Below are positions 57,759-64,000 of a DNA stretch of 64,000 nt, piece by piece (the first letter of the stretch is position 1; each line of letters opens with the position of its first letter). Source of the DNA: Arenicola marina (taxonomy: Eukaryota; Annelida; Polychaeta; Arenicolidae); contig OZ025250.1 of assembly GCA_964019135.1 (NCBI GenBank), positions 48,825,174 to 48,889,173 of the forward strand, read 5' to 3'. Made by a program: the position numbers and the translations under genes. The notes below the pieces were generated by a model. It ran no database searches, was not told the origin of the DNA, and was given only the letters and a program-made list of their open reading frames with translations.

Positions 57759-60700
57759 GTCAGTCTTGTTGTGTCCACTAATTATTAAGTCATTACCTTC
57801 CTCTTCATTTTGGGCTGGTTCAAACGAAGGCAGAGATGTCACTGATGCAGTTCGTATATTATTCGTTAGTATTATTACACCCAAACATATTTTATCCACC
57901 TTTTTGTCCATAATGCGTGTGAGGTCTCATTATATTCATATACTTGTATAATAGTTACGTCCTAGGTCTTAACATCTATAATTTCCACATATTAAGTGTC
58001 AACAGTTAGACATCTCAAATCTACTTTCAGGCCATTGATATTGTGAATAAAAGCCTGACTGTCATGGACCCGCTGGGCGGTAAACTCCCGCAATGTCGGG
58101 AGCTGTTGGCAATGTTGACTTACTTGCCCTTTGGTGGCACTTATTGTGATGTTTTCTTAAGCGGCAATAACAAAATAACTTCAGAACCCATATTACTACC
58201 TAAGGCATTGGCCTTTCATAATATTCTACATTCTAAGATTCATGCCCCTTATATTATTGTATTTTGGCAAATACATTATTTTGTAGGAAGTTCCTGACAC
58301 TTCACAAGGTCTATCGGCGAGGGTTACGGAAACTGGATATTCCAGCCCATGCCAGGCAGCACGATGGCCGCTCGTGTGGCCTGTACAGCATGGCGGTTAT
58401 TCCAGCCCATGCCAAGCAGCACGATGGCCGCTCGTGTGGCCTGTACAGCATGGCGGTTATTCCAGCCCATGCCAGGCAGCTCGATGGCCGCTCGTGTGGC
58501 CTGTACAGCATGGCGGTTATTCCAGCCCATGCCAGGCAGCACGATGGCCGCTCGTGTGGCCTGTACAGCATGGCGCTTATTCCAGCCCATGCCAGGCAGC
58601 ACGATGGCCGCTCGTGTGGCCTGTACAGCATGGCGGTTATTCCAGCCCATGCCAGGCAGCACGATGGCCGCTCGTGTGGCCTGTACAGCATGGCGGTTAT
58701 TCCAGCCCATGCCAGGCAGCACGATGGCCGCTCGTGTGGCCTGTACAGCATGGCGGTTATTCCAGCCCATGCCAGGCAGCTCGATGGCCGCTCGTGTGGC
58801 CTGTACAGCATGGCGGTTATTCCAGCCCATGCCAGGCAGCACGATGGCCGCTCGTGTGGCCTGTACAGCATGACGGTTATTCCAGCCCATGCCAGGCAGC
58901 ACGATGGCCGCTCGTGTGGCCTGTACAGCATGGCGGTTATTCCAGCCCATGCCAGGCAGCACGATGGCCGCTCGTGTTGCCTGTACAGCATGGCGGTTAT
59001 TCCAGCCCATGCCAGGCAGCACGATGGCCGCTCGTGTGGCCTGTACAGCATGGCGGTTATTCCAGCCCATGCCAGGCAGCACGATGGCCGCTCGTGTGGC
59101 CTGTACAGCATGGCGGTTATTCCAGCCCATGCCAGGCAGCACGATGGCCGCTCATGTGGCCTGTACAGCATGGCGGTTATTCCAGCCCATGCCAGGCAGC
59201 ACGATGGCCGCTCGTGTGGCCTGTACAGCATGACGGTTATTCCAGCCCATGCCAGGCAGCACGATGGCCGCTCGTGTGGCCTGTACAGCATGGCGGTTAT
59301 TCCAGCCCATGCCAGGCAGCACCGCTCGTGTGGCCTGTACAGCATGGCGGTTATTCCAGCCCATGCCAGGCAGCACGATGGCCGCTCGTGTGGCCTGTAC
59401 AGCATGGCGGTTATTCCAGCCCATGCCAGGCAGCACGATGGCCGCTCGTGTGGCCTGTACAGCATGGCGGTTATTCCAGCCCATGCCAGGCAGCACGATG
59501 GCCGCTCGTGTGGCCTGTACAGCATGGCGGTTATTCCAGCCCATGCCAGGCAGCACGATGGCCGCTCGTGTGGCCTGTACAACATGGCGGTTATTCCAGC
59601 CCATGCCAGGCAGCACGATGGCCGCTCGTGTGGCCTGTACAGCATGGCGGTTATTCCAGCCCATGCCAGGCAGCACGATGGCCGCTCGTGTGGCCTGTAC
59701 AGCATGGCGGTTATTCCAGCCCATGCCAGGCAGCACGATGGCCGCTCGTGTGGCCTGTACAGCATGGCGGTTATTCCAGCCCATGCCAGGCAGCACGATG
59801 GCCGCTCGTGTGGCCTGTACAGCATGGCGGTTATTCCAGCCCATGCCAGGCAGCTCGATGGCCGCTCGTGTGGCCTGTACAGCATGGCGGTTATTCCAGC
59901 CCATGCCAGGCAGCACGATGGCCGCTCGTGTGGCCTGTACAGCATGACGGTTATTCCAGCCCATGCCAGGCAGCACGATGGCCGCTCGTGTGGCCTGTAC
60001 AGCATGGCGGTTATTCCAGCCCATGCCAGGCAGCACGATGGCCGCTCGTGTTGCCTGTACAGCATGGCGGTTATTCCAGCCCATGCCAGGCAGCACGATG
60101 GCCGCTCGTGTGGCCTGTACAGCATGGCGGTTATTCCAGCCCAGGCCAGGCAGCTCGATGGCCGCTCGTGTGGCCTGTACAGCATGACGGTTATTCCAGC
60201 CCATGCCAGGCAGCACGATGGCCACTCGTGTGGCCTGTACAGCATGGCGGTTATTCCAGCCCATGCCAGGCAGCACGATGGCCGCTCGTGTGGCCTGTAC
60301 AGCATGGCGGTTATTCCAGCCCATGCCAGGCAGCACGATGGCCGCTCATGTGGCCTGTACAGCATGGCGGTTATTCCAGCCCATGCCAGGCAGCACGATG
60401 GCCGCTCGTGTGGCCTGTACAGCATGGCGGTTATTCCAGCCCATGCCAGGCAGCACGATGGCCGCTCGTGTGGCCTGTACAGCATGACGGTTATTCCAGC
60501 CCATGCCAGGCAGCACGATGGCCGCTCGTGTTGCCTGTACAGCATGGCGGTTATTCCAGCCCATGCCAGGCAGCACGATGGCCGCTCGTGTTGCCTGTAC
60601 AGCATGGCGGTTATTCCAGCCCATGCCAGGCAGCACGATGGCCGCTCGTGTGGCCTGTACAGCATGGCGGTTATTCCAGCCCATGCCAGGCAGCACGATG

Positions 60701-63527
60701 GCCGCTCATGTGGCCTGTACAGCATGACGGTTATTCCAGCCCATGCCAGGCAGCACGATGGCCGCTCGTGTGGCCTGTACAGCATGGCGGTTATTCCAGC
60801 CCATGCCAGGCAGCACGATGGCCGCTCGTGTGGCCTGTACAGCATGGCGGTTATTCCAGCCCATGCCAGGCAGCACGATGGCCGCTCGTGTGGCCTGTAC
60901 AGCATGGCGGTTATTCCAGCCCATGCCAGGCAGCACGATGGCCGCTCGTGTGGCCTGTACAGCATGGCGGTTATTCCAGCCCATGCCAGGCAGCACGATG
61001 GCCGCTCGTGTGGCCTGTACAGCATGGCGGTTATTCCAGCCCATGCCAGGCAGCACGATGGCCGCTCGTGTGGCCTGTACAGCATGGTGGTTATTCCAGC
61101 CCATGCCAGGCAGCACGATGGCCGCTCGTGTGGCTTGGACAGCATGGCGGTTATTCCAGCCCATGCCAGGCAGCACGATGGCCGCTCGTGTGGCTTGTAC
61201 AGCATGGCGGTTATTCCAGCCCATGCCAGGCAGCACGATGGCCGCTCGTGTGGCCTGTACAGCATGGCGGTTATTCCAGACCATGCCAGGCAGCACGATG
61301 GCCGCTCGTGTGGCCTGTACAGCATGGCGGTTATTCCAGCCCATGCCAGGCAGCACGATGGCCGCTCGTGTGGCCTGTACAGCATGGCGGTTATTCCAGC
61401 CCATGCCAGGCAGCACGATGGCCGCTCGTGTGGCCTGTACAGCATGGCGGTTATTCCAGCCCATGCCAGGCAGCACGATGGTCGCTCGTGTGGCCTGTAC
61501 AGCATGGCGGTTATTCCAGCCCATGCCAGGCAGCACGATGGCCGCTCGTGTGGCCTGTACAGCATGACCGTTATTCCAGCCCATGCCAGGCAGCACGATG
61601 GCCGCTCGTGTGGCCTGTACAGCATGGCGGTTATTCCAGCCCATGCCAGGCAGCACGATGGCCGCTCGTGTGGCCTGTACAGCATGGCGGTTATTCCAGC
61701 CCATGCCAGGCAGCGCGATGGCCGCTCGTGTGGCCTGTACAGCATGACGGTTATTCCAGCCCATGCCAGGCAGCTCGATGGCCGCTCGTGTGGCCTGTGC
61801 AGCATGGCGGTTATTCCAGCCCATGCCAGGCAGCACGATGGCCGCTCGTGTGGCCTGTACAGCATGACGGTTATTCCAGCCCATGCCAGGCAGCACGATG
61901 GCCGCTCGTGTGGCCTGTACAGCATGGCGGTTATTCCAGCCCATGCCAGGCAGCACGATGGCCGCTCGTGTGGCCTGTACAGCATGACGGTTATTCCAGC
62001 CCATGCCAGGCAGCACGATGGCCGCTCGTGTGGCCTGTACAGCATGACGGTTATTCCAGCCCATGCCAGGCAGCACGATGGCCGCTCGTGTGGCCTGTAC
62101 AGCATGGCGGTTATTCCAGCCCATGCCAGGCAGCACGATGGCCGCTCGTGTGGCCTGTACAGCATGGCGGTTATTCCAGCCCATGCCAGGCAGCACGATG
62201 GCCGCTCGTGTGGCCTGTACAGCATGGCGGTTATTCCAGCCCATGCCAGGCAGCACGATGGCCGCTCATGTGGCCTGTACAGCATGACGGTTATTCCAGC
62301 CCATGCCAGGCAGCACGATGGCCGCTCGTGTGGCCTGTACAGCATGGCGGTTATTCCAGCCCATGCCAGGCAGCACGATGGCCGCTCGTGTGGCCTGTAC
62401 AGCATGGCGGTTATTCCAGCCCATGCCCGGCAGCACGATGGCCGCTCGTGTGGCCTGTACAGCATGGCGGTTATTCCAGCCCATGCCAGGCAGCACGATG
62501 GCCGCTCGTGTGGCCTGTACAGCATGGCGGTTATTCCAGCCCATGCCAGGCAGCACGATGGCCGCTCGTGTGGCCTGTACAGCATGGCGGTTATTCCAGC
62601 CCATGCCAGGCAGCACGATGGCCGCTCGTGTGGCCTGTACAGCATGGCGGTTATTCCAGCCCATGCCAGGCAGCACGATGGCCACTCGTGTGGCCTGTAC
62701 AGCATGACGGTTATTCCAGCCCATGCCAGGCAGCACGATGGCCGCTCGTGTGGCCTGTACAGCATGGCGGTTATTCCAGCCCATGCCAGGCAGCACGATG
62801 GCCGCTCGTGTGGCCTGTACAGCATGACGGTTATTCCAGCCCATGCCAGGCAGCACGATGGCCGCTCGTGTGGCCTGTACAGCATGGCGGTTATTCCAGC
62901 CCATGCCAGGCAGCACGATGGCCGCTCGTGTTGCCTGTACAGCATGGCGGTTATTCCAGCCCATGCCAGGCAGCACGATGGCCGCTCGTGTGGCTTGTAC
63001 AGCATGGCGGTTATTCCAGCCCATGCCAGGCAGCACGATGGCCGCTCGTGTGGCCTGTACAGCATGGCGGTTATTCCAGCCCATGCCAGGCAGCTCGATG
63101 GCCGCTCGTGTGGCCTGTACAGCATGGCGGTTATTCCAGCCCATGCCAGGCAGCTCGATGGCCGCTCGTGTGGCCTGTACAGCATGACGGTTCCTATCAT
63201 TGTCAGATATTCATCAGTCATTAGTACTTGTGCATGGCACTTTAAAACTAACTATGGATATTAAATATGGAAGACAATTTGTTCGACTCACTTCGATCAT
63301 GTCTTTCAGTTGCTTTATTACATAGAAGCTTTGTAACACGCCAGCGTATGTGGGTTGACATCTATCTAGACGCAAGCGTTTGTTGCTTAATATGTTGAAA
63401 TATACAATATATACATGTCCTCCAGTTCGCCGAGGCCTATATGTCCAACACGAGCGTGACGTCACTGCATGGCACCGAGATGGAACAGTTCGAAATAGCA
63501 GTGGTCCACGATGTCATTGCCAATTGA
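57693..63527 (+). CDS. C48/Ulp1-like cysteine protease gene with amplified catalytic exon
   Basis: Four exon-like segments in order carry the landmarks of Ulp1/SENP (C48) peptidases, which cleave ubiquitin-like modifiers; the family is also frequent in transposon-encoded and domesticated proteins. The segments carry His-Trp (57744), Asp (about 58067), Gln-x5-Cys-Gly (first copy about 58355-58380) and a C-terminal helix ending in TGA at 63525. Joining the first two exons puts His and Asp 17 residues apart, as in yeast Ulp1 (His514/Asp531). Gln and Cys are 6 apart, as in Gln574/Cys580. If the second exon ends near 58133, Asp to Cys is about 52 residues (49 in Ulp1). The cysteine segment is repeated 81 times. 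The splice phase between the second and third segments is off by one base and the N-terminus is not found. The gene is probably inactive or needs an alternative junction. Confidence 0.65.
57759..58030 (+). other. Short intron of the C48-like gene
   Basis: Bounded by GTCAGT and CTACTTTCAG. In-frame continuation stops at a TAA at 57786-57788, and removing the intron restores the expected His-to-Asp spacing. Confidence 0.5.
58031..58133 (+). CDS. C48 protease exon with catalytic Asp
   Basis: Preceded by CTACTTTCAG, it reads AIDIVNKSLTVMDPLGG, then KLPQCRELLAMLTYLPFG. The I-D-x-x-N-K-S-L-T-V-M-D-P-L pattern matches the strand that carries the catalytic Asp (usually D-S-L). A donor candidate GTGGCA at 58134 would end the exon in phase 1; GTAAAC at 58079 is an alternative with the same phase. 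Neither matches the phase 2 needed by the next exon at 58287, leaving a one-base discrepancy. Confidence 0.5.
58287..58338 (+). CDS. C48 protease exon, unique 5' part before the array
   Basis: Follows TTATTTTGTAG and reads KFLTLHKVYRRGLRKLD, continuing IPAHARQHDGRSCGLYSM in the first repeat unit. The intervening 58134-58286 would be intron. This stretch occupies the place of the helix between the Asp and Gln/Cys motifs. Confidence 0.5.
58339..63192 (+). repeat. 60-bp array of the protease catalytic-Cys motif, 81 units
   Basis: Each unit encodes IPAHARQHDGRSCGLYSMAV, containing Gln, the D-G pair and the catalytic Cys-Gly. The length of 4,854 bases equals 81 x 60 minus 6. One unit near 59315-59325 lacks six bases and so loses D-G. 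Recurrent variants are CAC/CTC (H/L), GCG/ACG (A/T before V), GGC/TGC after the Cys codon (CG to CC) and CGC/CAC (R/H). The frame stays open for 1,666 codons from 58264 to 63264. A second forward frame and the minus strand are open for over 1,600 codons each, so the array is best read as a homogenised minisatellite within an exon. Confidence 0.97.
63193..63425 (+). other. Probable last intron of the C48-like gene
   Basis: After the final unit the sequence becomes unique and AT-rich and ends in TGTCCTCCAG. The donor is not clear; GTTCCT at 63190 or GTCAGA near 63202 are weak candidates. Confidence 0.35.
63426..63527 (+). CDS. C48 protease last exon
   Basis: After the acceptor-like CTCCAG it reads FAEAYMSNTSVTSLHGTE, then MEQFEIAVVHDVIAN and TGA at 63525-63527. 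An aromatic-A-E-x-Y helix just after the C-G-L-Y-S-M segment, then a terminal helix, is what C48 domains show downstream of the catalytic cysteine. It lies outside the array, showing that the array is internal to the domain. Confidence 0.5.
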   Translation, partial: FAEAYMSNTSVTSLHGTEMEQFEIAVVHDVIAN

Positions 63528-63730
63528 GGTAGGCCTCTATGCCTTGGTCGATTACATTTACTTACAGAGACAACAATATTCAGAGTAGTGGAATAAGGTA
63601 ATGCGCCATCAAACCTGTATATCATGTACCGGTATTTCACTTTCATTGTTTGCAATATGTACATGAAGATGTTTTACTCATATACAGACGGTTACAATGC
63701 AAATTACGCCGCCAGTTTATAATTTATATT
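63528..63730. other. 3' flank of the C48-like gene
   Basis: No gene recognised and no canonical AATAAA seen before the transposon-like end. Confidence 0.4.
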
Positions 63731-63895
63731 GTGTGCCGGTCGTATAACCAGTCGAAATGTCGGTCGTAAATCGCGTTAGCGAGGAAGTCGCATAAGGCAG
63801 GGGCTTTAACACGTAACAGTGTTCCGTCACAGCGAAAAGACCGGATAACGGAGGGAGTCGTATACTGGAGGGACCGTATAATGCAGGGACCACTG
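63731..63895 (-). mobile_element. Tigger/pogo-like terminal sequence
   Basis: Read on the minus strand from 63895 it starts CAGTGGTCCCTGCATTATAC. It continues with repeated CCG(T/A)TA-like blocks (ACGGTCCCTCC, ACGACTCCCTCCGTTATCCG) ending near 63731. Termini beginning CAGTGG and carrying repeated subterminal blocks are typical of Tigger/pogo Tc1-mariner elements. TA at 63896-63897 fits the TA target site. The other end and any transposase are not visible, so this is a solo end or a MITE fragment. Confidence 0.45.
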
Positions 63896-64000
63896 TATAT
63901 GGCCATCTTGACACAGAGACAGATGAAATCGAGTAAATGTGCACGTCATTTTTTTTTCAAAATATATCTATTCAAGCAACCGGAGAGAAATAGTGGTTTT
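63896..64000. other. Window end, no feature seen
   Basis: AT-rich, with a T homopolymer near 63950. Nothing recognised. Confidence 0.4.

Noticed and set aside
6279-63192. CRISPR arrays
   Set aside because: The repeats are contiguous units with no unique spacers, lie in animal-like DNA, and have no cas genes nearby.
58311-63221. Minus-strand 1,636-codon ORF and second plus-frame ORF across the 60-bp array
   Set aside because: Both are by-products of a stop-free unit with a period divisible by three. Only one plus frame joins protease-like sequence on the flank.
63499-63515. CAGTGGTCCACGATGTC as the matching left end of the Tigger-like element
   Set aside because: Similarity to the 63895 terminus stops after nine bases, there is no TA next to it, and it lies within the last protease-like exon.

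Overview
The window looks like nuclear DNA of a multicellular animal, probably an invertebrate. It has genes split by GT-AG introns, polyadenylation signals, several defective non-LTR (LINE) retrotransposon pieces and a Tigger/pogo-like transposon end. It shows no bacterial operon structure. I cannot name the species. By my count about 50 of the 64 kb is tandem repeat, so most long open frames are consequences of repetition, not genes.

Layout. (1) 1-5.3 kb: last exons of an NHL/beta-propeller-type gene with several frame breaks, its 2.3 kb intron, a 3' region with a poly(A) signal, and two local duplications. (2) 5.3-6.3 kb: the 3' half of a LINE ORF2 (YADD reverse-transcriptase motif and C-terminal region). 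It runs without a gap into (3) a 10.9 kb array of a 14-bp unit. (4) 17.2-20 kb: low-copy DNA with promoter-like and poly(A)-like signals, an exact 8 x 55-bp array and an 18-bp array. (5) 20-36.1 kb: a GC-rich array of mixed 30- and 34-bp units, then an abrupt change to an AT-rich 33-bp array. (6) 36.9-55.5 kb: LINE ORF2 sequence whose endonuclease domain is interrupted at its GDMN catalytic motif by 275 copies of a 57-bp in-frame unit. After it come the rest of the endonuclease, a linker and broken RT pieces, then a second partial copy with its own short 57-bp array. (7) 56.2-57.0 kb: an exon-like segment with eleven 66-bp charged repeats. (8) 57.7-63.5 kb: a C48/Ulp1-like cysteine protease gene in which the exon with the catalytic cysteine has been amplified into 81 copies of a 60-bp in-frame unit. 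(9) 63.7-63.9 kb: a Tigger-like terminal sequence.

The most remarkable theme is that three large arrays are seeded inside enzyme-coding sequence. They lie in a LINE C-terminal domain (14 bp), a LINE endonuclease active site (57 bp) and a Ulp1 protease active-site cysteine (60 bp). For the last two the ancestral flanks can still be read on each side, so origin and unit boundaries can be inferred directly. The arrays have higher-order structure with blocks carrying the same variants, which points to repeated unequal exchange or segmental duplication. I see no evidence that the giant repeat polypeptides are made. Multi-frame, two-strand openness argues that it is a by-product of homogenisation, although the 57-, 60- and 66-bp periods keep frame.
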